Shown: piece by piece, positions 13,407 through 26,070 of the stretch
How the letters are laid out: each line of letters starts with the position of its first letter
Position numbering within the stretch: the first letter of the stretch is position 1
Source: Nyssa sinensis
Lineage: Eukaryota > Streptophyta > Magnoliopsida > Cornales > Nyssaceae
DNA: 64,000 nucleotides
Direction of reading: 5' to 3'
Assembly (NCBI GenBank): GCA_008638375.1
Contig: CM018031.1
Coordinates: 10,444,062-10,508,061, forward strand
Notes under the pieces: model-generated
Seen by the model: the letters and a program-made list of their open reading frames with translations, nothing else
Database searches by the model: none
What the model was told of the DNA's origin: nothing
Position numbers and translations under genes: made by a program

Positions 13407-13715
13407 TAGTTATAAAAGGCTTTCAAGCCATAGAAATAGGAATTATAAATGTGAAAGAGACCTTTATTCCTTCACAGAGGATGTGGATCTTCAACCCAGT
13501 GAAGGAGTGAATGAGAAAGAAACGGCAAGGAATTTGTATTCTTAATAGTTATAAAAGGCTTTCAAGCCATAGAAATAGGAATTATAAATGTGAAAGAGAT
13601 GTCGATGTTACACCATTGACTTAGTTTATGGCTTCATAGAGGATGTGGATATCTTCAACCCAGTGAAGGAGTGAATGAGAAATAAACAACAATGAATTGT
13701 TTTGTATTCTTATTT
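13407..13715. repeat. Imperfect tandem duplication, about 140-170 bp units
   Basis: Both copies begin TAGTTATAAAAGGCTTTC (about 13407 and 13546) and share GGAATTATAAATGTGAAAG, then GAGGATGTGGAT and CAACCCAGTGAAGGAGTGAA. The second copy has about 30 extra bases in its middle. The TATAAA-like start and the ending in GTATTCTTA resemble decayed LTR sequence, but no primer-binding site or terminal motif was found. Confidence 0.75.
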
Positions 13716-14946
13716 TTCCATCAACACTAAATGAGAGAATGGGGTTCTAACCCCAAGCCTCTTTTGTGTGGGGGTGACCTTGGAATCACCTAGGACAGGA
13801 CCATTTAGGTCTATCTTGGGCAGATGGATCTCTAAAAACTAATGCTTATCATGTTGTCCTGAAATTAATTATGGTTCACCTATATGATTAAGACAGTTAA
13901 TAATGATGCGTATTGGCCTTGCTATTTAAGTTAAACTATTGGACAATCAACAAGGTGGGAGAAAATGTTTACAAAATGCAACCACTGGAATATGATTAGG
14001 CTCCTAATTTGCTGAATCATTGAATTTTTTTAAGATTAGGTGTAATATATTAATGACAGGGTGGTGTAATTTGATAAGACACAACATTTTGGGAAAATAT
14101 TAGTTTTAATGGATAAACACCATATCTTGCCCATTAGCTTTTCTGCAAAATCACAACTTATTGCGACTCAAGTTACAACCATCAATGCATGTGGCGGCTA
14201 TTTTGATTTACTTCAATATGTAAGAAAAATTTATTCAAGTCCTATCATACGACAACTACTACCGTTGTCCAAATAATTTCTCCTTACAAAAAGAATGAAA
14301 ACAAACCCATGAAACTCTCCGGCCCCCGACAAGAGAAGTTATTTCAACTGAACAAGTCTCAATTAATAATTACAAGTCAAGTTCGAGTAACTTAATTTTT
14401 TTTTCTTTTTTTAATTTTAAAGTGCTTATTAATTTTTCTTTTTTAATTTTGAAGTGCTTATTAATTCATATAGAGTGAAGTGAATAAAATAATACATTTT
14501 AAACTATGGCCGAGTTTGCAATTCCCCAAAAAAAAAAAGAAGAGAGAGAGAGAGATAAAGCTCGATTCAGGTGAAGTCGATAGCATGTTAAACATTGAAT
14601 AACATGATTTTATTATTTTACAACCTTAGATGATAACTTAAAGAGTGATGATACATATCTTCGATTTATATTTTTAATTATATTTTAAATATAATGTGTC
14701 ATTAAGTGATATTTTTGAAAATCATAAAATATAGAATCCATACATATTATATAATGACACATCACATTAAAAATATAAATTAAAAATACATAACTTTAAT
14801 GTAAAAAACTACATCATTATACCTTATAATTGTATATAATACTTTAATTACACAAGTTATTTCATGTGACAAGCTACTTTTGGGTGACTTTCATCGTGTT
14901 GATCCACCATTCACAAAATACTTTTTTTTCCTATGCACTCACCACA

Positions 14947-14947
<1 letters not shown>

Positions 14948-15001
<54 letters not shown>
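14948..15001. repeat. Compound (TA)n(CA)n microsatellite
   Basis: About 16 TA units are followed directly by about 10 CA units. Such compound repeats are usually length-polymorphic. Confidence 0.9.
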
Positions 15002-16101
15002 TGTACACACTAGTCAGATGCCCACATGCCCCATTCGCAGGTTTAATTTATCATTCAAACCAGATAAATTGATAAATATAATACATAACAAGGGAGAGGC
15101 ACAAACATCATCTCTGGCCAACTCGATATACATGCACAATTTCCCACATGATACACAATTTTATTATTTTTATTTTTTTCAATACAAAGGATGAATGGCA
15201 AAAAACCTAATTATTACTAAGTATGTGCTACGTGGACAATGTTATGCTTTTCAAAAATATATCTTAAATAATGTAACATTAATGTAATATTAAATTAATA
15301 ATAATACTTAAAATTATATAATTAATATAATTATTTTATATTAATATCATATTATTTAAAATATAAATTTAAAAAATATAACATTTCTAGTGATATGTTG
15401 TGAAAAGCAATCTTGGATGTTGGATGGCGAGTGTGAGCACTGGAATATTACACTGTTGGATGATATTTTAATAGAAATGGTATTACTTGGTGTGATGCCA
15501 GTTGGCAGTTGCCATGATAGCACGTTACTTTATATCCAATCGAATGCATGCCAAAGAAACGTCTTCAAATTATGTGATTGGACTGTTGCCTCAGATTTTC
15601 TGTTTCCAACAGTTTGGTCTGTTTTGGAAGACCAAACCAAACTCACAGATCATGAAGATTTGGACTGACCGTGCTTTTGAAAGTGCTTCCAAAGTAGCTT
15701 GGAAGGAGACCAGCCTTTCAAGGATTGAATAAAAAAGCTTTGCTGGGAAGTGTGAAGGAGACATTTTCTTCCATTTTACTCTTCCCTGGAATTAACCCCC
15801 CCTTTTTTTATTAAAGAAATGAATGTAATCCTATCTAAGAGGGCAAACTGACACACAGTTACTGATCTTGTGGGGTTAAAGCAATAAATAAAATTATCAA
15901 TTATGGCATGCATGCTTCCATCCTGGTTGGGTCCATCTCAAATTTATATTTAGGGCAACAAACTGTCAAAGTATATCAAAATTCTTGTTAGACTAATATA
16001 TAGCTGTATTGCGTGCAAGGACTAGGGTTAAAAGAGTTTTGATCTACGATTCGATTAGCAATCAATGTTCTAATTGGTGAAGTCGGTCCATATTATCAAA
16101 G

Positions 16102-16132
<31 letters not shown>

Positions 16133-16627
16133 GCTATAAATTCTGTATTGTATTAAATAATTGACTATTAATATAAAATTTTGTCAAATAATTTATAAAC
16201 ACGAATCTTAACTTAGAACATGTTTGTGAAATGCAAAATCACGAGATCAACTAGCTATTCGATCTCTCAATGAAACTTCATAAAACATTGTCAAAATCGC
16301 AAGACCAGTTTATTTTTTTAAACTTTAGCCGTTCTGATAAACTATTTCTTACTCTAATATGTTTTAATATTATTTTACTGTTGTTATTAACTATCACGAG
16401 TCTCATTAATAAATCTCACTTAATGTAAATGTAAATATATGAATACCATATCATCCTTAGAATACAAAAATCATTAAATGTCCAAAAGAAAGAAAAAGAT
16501 ACAGTGGCTGTCTAGGAATATGAATGGATGTATAAAGGGGGACCACATGAAAAGGGTGGGGTCAGGTTAGCTGACCCTTTGCACCAAGCGTTACGTTGTC
16601 ATGTCTTGCACTGCAACCATCGTTTTT

Positions 16628-16732
16628 TAACTTAAATGTCAACCATACAAGGTTAGTGGGACCTGTATTTATCATATTTTTAACTTAAATATCAACCATA
16701 CAAGGATGGTGGGACCTGTGTTTATCATATTA
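16628..16732. repeat. Two-copy tandem repeat, 53 bp unit
   Basis: The copies start at 16628 and 16681 with TAACTTAAAT and share ATCAACCATACAAGG and GTGGGACCTGT. They differ at a few sites. No function is evident. Confidence 0.8.
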
Positions 16733-17451
16733 AAGTGGTACCATCTGACTTAGGACACCTTTCTTTTAATTTGAAATTTGGCAACTAGTGCTAGGGTGCT
16801 GAGGTTTGGTAGATAACAATAAAATTATACAGTTAAAAGGATTGAGGTAACGTGCGATTTTGAATTTTGAAATTTTATTGAGTGTAAAATATAAAAATAT
16901 TTTTAAATGTAAAAAAATTATTTGAATTATGTTAAAATTAAATTTTAGTAGTGTAATAATATTAAAATATTTTATTTTTAACATTTATATTTTAATATTG
17001 AAATGTTACTTAATTATTTTTTGGTAATAATTTTTCAATGCTCAACTATTAAATTAAAGCAATTCAAGTCATTTATTTAAATAGCAATCTTCTAAAAATT
17101 GACAATATTTAGATAAAAATTTGACGAAATCAAAATTTAAGACTATCTTTTAACATGTCATTAGAGCAAGCATTTTTGAATAATTAACTTTTTTCTAAGT
17201 TTAACGATTCTTTTGAGAACTGTGTTGAAAAAACTCAAAAACATTCATAATTTATTTTCTTTTGATACCTAAAATGTAATTTTAAAATTAATGATTTTAT
17301 TTTTATTCTTTTATCTAAGATTTATAATAGAATTACAATAATCCATATGGACTATAGTACCGGATAAACTAAGTTATTTTTATGTGCATCTATGTATTAC
17401 TTCTTCAAAATTAATTCTTTTATTTAATTTTTTAAAATAAATTATGATAAT

Positions 17452-17461
17452 TTATATAAAT
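17452..17461 (+). promoter_or_regulatory. Candidate TATA box of the YUC gene
   Basis: A TATATAAAT motif lies about 145 bases before the YUC start codon in an AT-rich stretch. That spacing would give a leader of roughly 110 bases. Motif and position only; other TA-rich sites exist nearby. Confidence 0.3.
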
Positions 17462-17598
17462 AAATTAACTTTTTTTTAGGTATATTTAATGGTAGTCCAT
17501 TTTAACACCCATGACCTGCCCTCTTGCTGGCCTGTTGTATTCTTTTTCCCTGACAGTGGCGGTAGACGGGAGCAAACTGATCAGAGAGTCTTCCGGTC

Positions 17599-19622
17599 AT
17601 GGAAATCCAAGAACAAGCAGTAATCATAGTCGGAGCCGGTCCGTCCGGCCTCGCCACCGCCGCCTGCCTGAACAACTTTTCAATCCCAAACATAGTTTTG
17701 GAAAGAGAAGATTGTTTTGCTTCGCTGTGGAAGAAGAAAACATATGACCGCCTTCACCTTCATCTGGCAAAGCAGTTCTGTGAGCTCCCTCACATGTCGC
17801 TTCCTAGCTCTTCTCCCACATATGTGTCCAGAAAACAGTTCATACAATACTTAGATGACTATGTCTCTCGCTTTAAGATTAGTCCGATGTACCGTAGATC
17901 AGTTGAGTCTGCAAACTACGATGAAGTTACCAAGAAATGGAATGTTAAGGTAAGGAATGTCAGTTCCGATGAGATTGAGGTATATTCCGGCAGGTTTCTG
18001 GTGGTTGCAACTGGTGAAACTAGTGATGCATTCATCCCAGAAGTGAAAGATTTTAGTTCTTTCACGGGGGAGGTTATTCACTCAACTCAATATAAATCAG
18101 GGGAGAAGTATAGTAGCAAAAATGTTCTGGTTGTTGGTTCTGGAAATTCTGGCATGGAAATTGCTCTTGATCTATCTAATCATGGTGCCAAGACCTCCAT
18201 CGTCGTCCGAAGCCCGGTAATATACTTAGATCAATCTATCCTTTTTTCATCATAACAGTTTGATAGCTCAAACTCTTAAAACAATTGATGATCTAACATA
18301 GTATATGTTATGTCAGAGTTTACACTTTATTCTGCATCTAACATATGTGTATAACTGTGTGTGTGTGTGTGTGCGCGTGTGGGATCATGCAGGTTCACAT
18401 TCTATCAAGAGGAATGGTATATTTGGGGTTGGTTCTGTTGAAATATATTTCAAATAACATGGTGGACTCATTGCTGGTCATGCTTAGCAAGCTACGGTAT
18501 GGAGACCTAACCAAGTACGGGATTAGAAGGCCACAAGAGGGTCCCTTTTCTTTGAAAGTAAAGTATGGCAAGTATCCAGTTATTGACATTGGAACCTATA
18601 AGAAAATCAAGTCTGGTGAAATTCAGGTATAAGGGATTTAAAATGCATTGAAACAGTTGAGACTTTTAATTTGCAAATTATTTCTACTTTTGTGTGCACA
18701 TAAACATTTATCTTCATGGAATAAATTGAGTCACCATGTCAGTATCAAATTACTATTAGCTGTGGCGGATTTTGATCCTTGAGAAAGGAGGGCAAGAATA
18801 TAAAAATTGAAATTTAAGAAGGATTATTATAAAAATATGGGAAAAAAAATTGGGAGGGGGAGGGGGGTATTCCTAATTTCTAAAAGATTTTTATACAAAT
18901 CAGGAGTAAAAAAAATCAAATTTCTAAAAGTTCGGGGACTACGGCCCTCCACTGTGTCCGCCTTTAGCTATTGATAGGATTGCGAATTATAAGATAATAT
19001 TTTTTTAAGAAATTAAGAAATTACCATCTGATTAAAATTTTTTTTTTTTTTTTCATTTATGGTACTTAAATTGACATTAATACTCATATTTTCCTAACTT
19101 TTGACTACGTTCATACATGCAGGTCCTTCCGGCCATGACAAGCATAAGAGGCAATGATGTACAATTTGAGGGTGGCAAATCACATCCATTTGATGTGATT
19201 GTTTTTGCTACTGGCTTTAAAAGATCCACGAATCAATGGCTTAAGGTAATGAAGTACCATAAATCTTATCTTATCTTAATAAAAAAAAATCAATGGAGTG
19301 GCCTTGCCAGTACAATAAAACCATTAGGAAAAGGAAAAGAGAAAATTTTATTTATTTATTTTTTGTTGAGGAATGTTATTTTTAAAATTAAAAAAAAATT
19401 AATTCAATGCACGAAATTTTTGTCATTACTAACTAATTAATTTGATTGGTTGAACAGGGTGACGATTACCTTCTCAATGATGATGGTATCCCACAGCCCA
19501 GTTTTCCAAACCATTGGAAGGGAAAGAAGGGTTTATATTGCGCAGGATTAGCAAGGAGAGGATTTTATGGAGCTGCCATGGATGCCCAAAATATAGCCAA
19601 CGATATTAAATCGTTACTGTGA
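17599..19622 (+). CDS. YUCCA10/11-like flavin-containing monooxygenase
   Basis: Four exons (17599-18216, 18393-18626, 19123-19245, 19458-19622), all phase 0 with GT-AG borders, give 379 residues, close to the size of Arabidopsis YUC10. Motifs in order: FAD-binding GAGPSG at residues 12-17; FMO-identifying [11 protein letters not shown] (F-x-G-x3-H-x3-Y) near 155; NADPH-binding GSGNSG near 180; FATGFK in exon 3; and a terminal [16 protein letters not shown] segment typical of YUC proteins. YUCCA enzymes convert indole-3-pyruvate to indole-3-acetic acid with NADPH and O2, the committed auxin-producing step. There is no N-terminal signal before the Rossmann fold, in line with a cytosolic or ER-surface enzyme of the short YUC10/11 clade, which is often seed-expressed. 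Introns 1 and 2 hold a GT microsatellite and a MITE-like insertion. The frame is intact. The exact paralog is inferred. Confidence 0.92.
18767..18967. mobile_element. MITE-like insertion in YUC intron 2
   Basis: The block begins AGCTGTGGCGGATTTTGATC and ends GTGTCCGCCTTTAGCT, giving imperfect inverted ends around a GGCGGA/TCCGCC core. Inside is a purine-rich stretch with a G run. Related blocks occur at 47108-47252 and, in fragments, at 19840-19960 and 28100-28165. There is no coding capacity, and no clear target duplication was identified. Confidence 0.45.
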
Positions 19623-20573
19623 TTTCCTAACATATCACACAGAATTTATGTGGATTTGAAGCACCCATTTGGGTGGATTCCTAGAATGTCTTGTTTCAAA
19701 TTCTGTAAATGGAGGGTGGAACTCAATGCTTGTTATATGAAACTTTATGGTGATCAAAGAAGTTGCTCTATATATATATATATATATATATGACCTGGTG
19801 TTGCCAATATTGAGATATTTTTTTGTAAAAATATAATAGCTTTTTTTTTGGGGGGGTAAATCCTAAATTTCTAAAAGGAAATGTTGAAGTATTAGGAGTA
19901 AAAAATCAAATTTTAAAATGTGTTTCATTGCCCACTAAGTTACATGTAGCTCCATCACTGGGCATGGATTGTCAAAATTTGACATATGTCAAATCTTGAG
20001 CTAAATATGGTAAAAAAATTGACATTATCAAATTATAGTAGTCATATAACAAACCATTAGAACATAAAATTTGAGTTTTGTATAATTTTTGTAATATTAA
20101 TACTTCAAATAGTATAATTATTGGAGATAATCTTATTCTGACCTGGTCAGTCAATCCAAGATGAAATATTTATGGAGACGAATAACCAATACTTATTTAT
20201 TTTAAGTTTGCAAAAAGTAAATGAGTAATTAAAGAGAGCTATATATTAAACTTGATTTTAAGGGTAATGTTTTGGCTTTAGTCCAATATGGTTAAAAAGA
20301 TGTTATAGCAATCACCTGCTATGTAAACACCTCATATAGAGTTGTTCATGGAGCCCATCTGAAGTCAATATTTCATGGTACATGCATCAAGTCAATTTAA
20401 TAGCCAAATTGACTTTCTACGACTTAATAATGGTGAACAATGAAATGTTCACTCACTTTCATTACACATCAATTGAGTTTAGATGGTTGGGCTTGATTCC
20501 CCTAAGTGCTGCTTCAGTGGTCCATGGCCCATAGCTTAACTTCGATCAATTTAACAATAATTTTTGTTACCTC

Positions 20574-20608
<35 letters not shown>

Positions 20609-22175
20609 AATTCTTATCTTCGACACAAAATTAAACACTTTTTTTTATAGAAGCGATAGGGTATTATAATTCGTGTATTACAATTAATTGAACAATACAA
20701 TTACAGCTTTATAGATGAATTGAAGATTACACAACCTAATAATAGGTACTGGGGTGAAAATAAATTTTCACATTAACTACATCATTATAAAACAACTGAA
20801 GACTCAATTCATTTATTACCATTAATTGAACAATTTAATTTCAACATTACAAAAGCAATTGAAGATTACACAACTCAATAGTATGTAGCTCATTCATTAC
20901 TGGGTAAAAAAATAAATGCTTACATCAATTACGGTATTGACTACACAACATAACAGTAGGTAGCTTATAACTAAGTGAAAATAAATGTTCACATCATTTT
21001 ATAAGAGAGTGACACTTGAATCCATGATCGCTTTTAAAAAAAAAATGTATAAATAACCAGCTGAACAAGTCTCACGTGGTGACGCAAAATTAAAGAATTG
21101 AGATACCAAGTATTTATGCAGGTGATCATATTAAAATTAAAAGAAGGTTGAATTATGTCTTGATTTAGTGTTAATTGGGGTTATTTAGAGAGAGTGTAAA
21201 TATTGAGACTTCATTGTCTATTAGGAAAAATTAAATTAAATTAATGTTGTCATTTAACATGCATAATTTTTTCTTAAAAAAAATGAATTTTAATTTTGCT
21301 CAATTGCAAATTATATTCATTGAGTGTGAAATTGTTTTGGTCCATTTGGCAGTTGCAAAATTAAGATTCATTTTCGAAAACATTTCCATATTATTTTAGT
21401 TATTAGAAGGAATTGAACCTCACAACACAAATCATCTCTTGAATGGACCGATTTCCTTATGCCGTTATGACAAGCTAGGGAAAGCCCATCAATGATCAAG
21501 CAAGGCGCATAGTTCGGCCAATAAGTTAGTCGCGACACCTTTGTGGCTACAAAGCTACTGGCCCAACTCTCCATGCAATTGCCTGATGATCTGTTTGGGA
21601 AAGGAGAAATAAGTTAAAGGATAGAGTCATGTAAAAACATTTTTTTTTATAAAATTCTAAAATAAAATTAATAGAATTGCATTACTTTTAAAAAAAAAAT
21701 ATCTTCTACAATTGCTGGTTTAAATTCTTCTTTTTTTTTTTATTCGTGCACAAATTTAAACTCTGAATTAAAGCAAAATAATATCACTTGAGGCACTAAA
21801 TACAACAAAATTATTACATTTTTACAAGATAGATAGATGCAACACATCACCTACGAATGCCAATGGAGAGGGTTTGGGGTGGGGACTCCTCCCCAATCCA
21901 ATCCCACAAAAAAAAAAAAAAAAATTGTTTCTCCTTGAACTTGAAGCAATTTAAATTTCATGATAAGTACAGTCAATTCATCATCGAGATTTTTATTTAT
22001 TTTTATATATTTATTAAATTAATTATAATTAATACATTTTTAACAAAGCATTACATGTTTTAAAATAAGAAATATATATGTTAATAGTGAATTAAAATGA
22101 CATTATTTTTTTTAAACATGAGTTTGTTAAATTTGTATAAACTTTTAATACGTGACTAAATAATATCATTATAAA

Positions 22176-22521
22176 TGTTAGATTTGGTAGAATAATAAAA
22201 GAGAAAATAAATAGAGAGGAAAGAAAATTAAAATAACCCAAAAGAGTATATTGTATTAAACTGCATTGATTAAATCTAGCTCTGATACCATGTTGAGAAA
22301 AAGAGAGAATGTAAACATATAAATAATATGTGTATTGTATTGTATTTGTGTATTGTGTATTATAAGGGAGAGAACCCTCCTTTGTATAAGAGAGAAAGAG
22401 CATACAAATGAAAGGTAAGAGAAAAGGAAAGAGAGAGGAAAATGAAATAAAGGAATAGGAGACACTAGAGCTATACACATATAATAGAAAACCCTAGAAC
22501 TATACACATATATTCTTAACA
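22176..22521 (-). repeat. 3' LTR of the TRIM-like element
   Basis: A 346-bp terminal repeat. Its inner part (22291-22521) itself has TGTT...AACA ends. That part is preceded, on the plus strand, by GCTCTGATACCA (22279-22290), the reverse complement of the initiator tRNA-Met primer-binding motif. Confidence 0.8.
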
Positions 22522-22794
22522 CCCTCCCGCAAACTCAAGCGGACAAGGCAGAGGCCAACTTGATTTTGAAAACAAAATTTGGAAGTAGACAGTTGACTTG
22601 TTGGCGTTGTGGCTGAAATGTAAATGTTACCTAAGCTGACATGGTTGTGGAGTTGGACTATCAATAGAGTCAATGACGGCGCATAGAAGGGCGGAGTTGG
22701 AACTGAAGGCGACGCATGGAAGCCAACTGATGGTGTGCATAGCCGATTCTAATGGCGATGCATGGAAGTATGTACCTGATTCTAATTGAGCTGA

Positions 22795-23035
22795 CCACGT
22801 GACGGAACATATAACTAGTGGTGCTGGAACATATGTTAAACGCGTGACGAAACACGTGCAATAGCTTATGGCATAACACGTAATTGAAGATATTGGACAT
22901 GTGGCATAACATGTGCGAAAGCTTACGTGGCGTAACACGTAATTGAAGATACGGGACACGTGACGTAACACATAACTAAAGATATTGAACACGTGGCATA
23001 ACATGCGTAAAGATTTACGTGGCGGAACACGTAGT
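22795..23035. repeat. Minisatellite of palindromic ACGTG...CACGT units inside the TRIM-like element
   Basis: Repeated imperfect units combine a palindromic block such as ACGTGGCATAACACGT with a spacer such as AATTGAAGATATTGG. Recognisable blocks begin near 22796, 22853, 22881, 22906, 22926, 22957, 22989 and 23017. Each block can pair with itself to form a short hairpin. The array lies in the non-coding internal region. Confidence 0.75.
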
Positions 23036-23245
23036 TGGTAATGCTAGTAGCCGTCAGTGATGGTAATGACAGTGTATTTGCGGCGTCCAGCAATTGTGGT
23101 GATAATAGTCACCATAGTGAGTTGGTGATGATAAGAGTCATCACCTAGGGTTGGTAAAAGAAGGGCCGCCGAAAATGTAGTGCTAATAGTAGTCACCACT
23201 TTTGGTTGGAACTAAGAATACCAAAAGGTTTTGACTCTCAAACCA

Positions 23246-23560
23246 TGTTAGATTGGGTAGAATGAAAAGCGGAATAACCCAAAAGACTACATTGTATTAA
23301 ACTATGTTAGTTAAATCTAACTCTGATACCATGTTGAGAGAAAGAGAAAATGTAAACATATAAACAAAGTGTATTGTATTGTGTTTGTGTATTGTGTATT
23401 ATAAGGGAGAGAGCCCTCCTTGATATAGGAGAGAAAGAGCATACAAATGGAAGGTAATAGAAAAGGAAAGAGAGAGGAAAATGAAATAAAGGAATAAGAA
23501 ATCCTAGAGCTATACACATATAACAAGAAACCCTAGAACTATATACATATATTATTAACA
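23246..23560 (-). repeat. 5' LTR of the TRIM-like element
   Basis: A 315-bp repeat matching the left LTR over its length, with a core at 23332-23560. The internal primer-binding-like motif at 23320-23331 has one change. Divergence between the two LTRs indicates the insertion is not very recent. Confidence 0.8.
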
Positions 23561-24476
23561 ATAAATATTAATTATGTAAATATAAATTTTCTTATTATTT
23601 TATTTCATATAATGCAATGGACAAAGTAGGACCAGTGCCATTGTTCCAGACTCGCTCAAACCCTAACGAAGTGCATATAATTGTTGCCACATAAATATTT
23701 ACAATTTGCGAGAAAAGGGTGATTGTAACGGACTTCACAGGCTAAGGGGAAGAGAGGAAGGAAACATAAATACTATTTTTATCTGTTTATGTGGCTATTG
23801 AGTACTAGTCAATTAAGATTCATGTATATATAGGTGTTAATTAATTAAACATCTTGGTGTTAGTCAATTAAGCATTTTGGTAGTCAATTAACATATTAAA
23901 CTCACCTAACATAACTAGCATTGAGAGACTGGATTTACTAGCACTCGAACAGTCATGTCAACAGATAAATTTTTTTAATAAAATATTAAGGTAAAAATAG
24001 TATTACTCTTTACTAATTGAATTTTAACATGATATAGCACGTTTCATAATCATACACATGAACCCACTACACAATTTCAGTAATTTACTTTTCAGTGCGA
24101 TAAATCCTTGGACAACCCTCGAACTAGCCCTTATTTTTTTTTTATATAATATGATATATCATCGAGATGTTTATTTCGATTATGAAAAATGTTAGTGTTA
24201 GTCATGAGTGGCCGTCATTTTTGATTTGATTAATGAGCATATTACACATTCGTACATGATTACGCGTGATATCAATATATGTAATACACACATAAATTAA
24301 ATCACGAATTTTTATACTTACAACTGACGCTAACATTTCTTTTTAATTATTAATGAGAATAAGAGGTTAGTAAAGTTTAAATTCTATTAACTAGACTTGA
24401 AAAGGGAAAAAGACATAAGAACTGTATCTTTTTTTTTGGACTATCTGTAATCCATCTATAATCCCTTACACTTTTA

Positions 24477-24742
24477 GCCATCTCCAAGTATTCACTAAAA
24501 CTTTTACTCAAATTTAATTACAATACTTATTTGAGTTTGACATTTTCCAATACTACTTCATGAATAATATTGTGATTATTGTAAATTTGATTGCATGAAT
24601 AATATTATGTAGATTTAAGTTTGAGTTTGAATAAAAAATAAATTTAATATAAGTTCAAGTCTACTATTAAAGAGATTTTTTTTAAATATTTTGATTCAAA
24701 TTTAAAATTGAGTCTATGTTTAATTTACTGCTAGAGATGCTC
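24477..24742. mobile_element. Harbinger-like MITE, same family as 6301-6609 and 36470-36651
   Basis: Starts GCCATCTCCAAGTATTCAC after TTA and ends CTAGAGATGCTC before TAA. The interior carries repeated TTTGAGTTTGA/TCAAATTTAA blocks shared with the other copies. The right target copy differs by one base from the left. Confidence 0.55.
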
Positions 24743-25942
24743 TAATAAAAAATAATGAAAGAGTTTCTTATACCTTAGGTCAATTTTGGTACGCGATAAT
24801 AGAATAATTATTTCATAAAATGAAAAAAAAAAAAAAAGAAGAATGAAAATGACATAAAATAGAATAAGAGTTACTCATCTAAGCCAAATGAATGTTTGAA
24901 ATAATTTTTAATTGAATGTTCATTTTATGGAATAAACATTTCCAATCATACCAAATAAGAATAAGAAATAAAAAAAAATTAGAATAAACATTTATAGAAT
25001 ACACATTCTTTCATATCAAACATGACCTCAGTTCTCTTAAACGATAATCATTAATTGGAGACAATGTACCAAGTTAAACTCACTATTCTAAGTGTGATGT
25101 AAGTCCATTGTTTAGGCCTCAATTTAACAAATTTTAAGAAAGTTTAGGTCCTTAATTTAACAAATTTACTATTTTAAAAAAGTTTTAATTTCTTATAACT
25201 TTCTTTAAGAAAGTTCAATTCTAATTTTGGGTTGCTTTTGTGTTATCTCTTCCCTCATTCTTCCCTTCCTCGGGATATTTAGTTGGTAAGGGTTTTTTAT
25301 GATGATTTTTTTTAATAATAAATCTTAATGGTACTTTGTGTAATTGGATAAATACTAGATATTTGGTAAGATGTGTAATTAATAAAAGAGTATTATTATA
25401 TATTTGCATGATTTGAATTGGAAACTTGGATTTTAAATTCTTTAAATCATAAAAAAATTAAAAATTAAAAAAAAAAACATAAATAAATAAAAGGACAAAA
25501 AATCTAAACACAATCAGATCGTGCTTAAATACAAATACATAATTATATGTCTTAATTTAAATATAATATTATTAACTAATTGTGTTAAAATTTGTAATTA
25601 TAACAATTTCTGTTAATAATAAATTAAAATTTAAGTAGCTTTTTTATGTGCTTTTAAAATCATAATATCATATTATGATTTCAAAAATATCAAATAATGA
25701 CATGTCACAATAAAATGCAATTTAAAATATAAATTGAGACGTGTGAAATTTCAAAAGCCTAATAATACAAATAGGAAATACATACAATTCGACTAAAAAG
25801 ATTTTAGATTTCTCTTGAATCGGAAAATTAGCTTGTGAGAATGAGTGGGTCCGCCAAACATAGAATTCGACTATCGTTTGAAGAGTGAGATAAGACGCCA
25901 CGTGTACAAGGATGTACACATGGCATTACAATTTTTTTTTTC

Positions 25943-26070
25943 CCAAGTGTTGGGCTCACTCCCCCGAACAATGGACTTGGACCCTTATTTTCCCACCATA
26001 AAAAGGCCAAGTGTTGGGCTCACTCCCCCCCAGCAATGGACCTGGACCGTTATTTTCCCACCATAAAAGG
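25943..26070. repeat. Two-copy 64-bp tandem repeat upstream of ARF
   Basis: Units at 25943-26006 and 26007-26070 share CCAAGTGTTGGGCTCACTCC, CAATGGAC and TTATTTTCCCACCATAAAA with few differences. They lie about 620-750 bases before the ARF start codon, in the probable promoter. Confidence 0.85.

Larger units (their letters stand above)
9755..17598. other. Intergenic desert, NET to YUC
   Basis: A 7.8 kb stretch with no supported gene. It contains the NET 3' UTR, a perfect 16-base palindrome centred on CAATTG at 10150-10165, several AT-rich tracts, tandem duplications at 13407-13715 and 16628-16732, and TA/CA microsatellites near 14948-15001 and 16112-16132. Islands of more balanced composition at 12340-12560 and 15400-15720 carry only broken frames and may be decayed insertions. 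Confidence 0.5.
22176..23560 (-). mobile_element. Complete TRIM-like LTR element, minus strand
   Basis: A 1385-bp element flanked by the 5-bp direct repeat ATAAA (22171-22175 and 23561-23565). The LTRs are 22176-22521 and 23246-23560, both TG...CA when read on the minus strand. The polypurine tract GCGGGAGGG (minus strand, 22522-22530) abuts the 3' LTR, which begins TGTTAAGAATA. A weak primer-binding site (TGGTTTGAGAG, minus strand, 23235-23245) abuts the 5' LTR. The internal region is 724 bp without gag or pol, so the element depends on other elements for movement. The right LTR is shorter (315 versus 346 bp), mainly by a gap in its outer part. Each LTR also carries a near-perfect TGGTATCAGAGC motif inside it. 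Confidence 0.8.

Noticed and set aside
15390..15732. Two overlapping plus-strand ORFs of 92 and 76 residues
   Set aside because: Different frames compete over the same DNA and neither resembles a family; at most a pseudogene fragment.
21368..21574. Minus-strand ORF in a balanced-composition island
   Set aside because: A B-box-like GGTTCAATTCC exists on the minus strand, but no A-box lies at proper spacing and no protein domain is seen.
22795..23035. Possible CRISPR-like array
   Set aside because: Repeats are imperfect and continuous with the retroelement interior in a plant genome; there are no unique spacers of constant length.
22092..23561. Several minus-strand ORFs of 69-128 residues
   Set aside because: They lie within the LTRs and interior of the TRIM-like element and are hydrophobic low-complexity translations of AT/CT-rich DNA; no gag or pol motifs.
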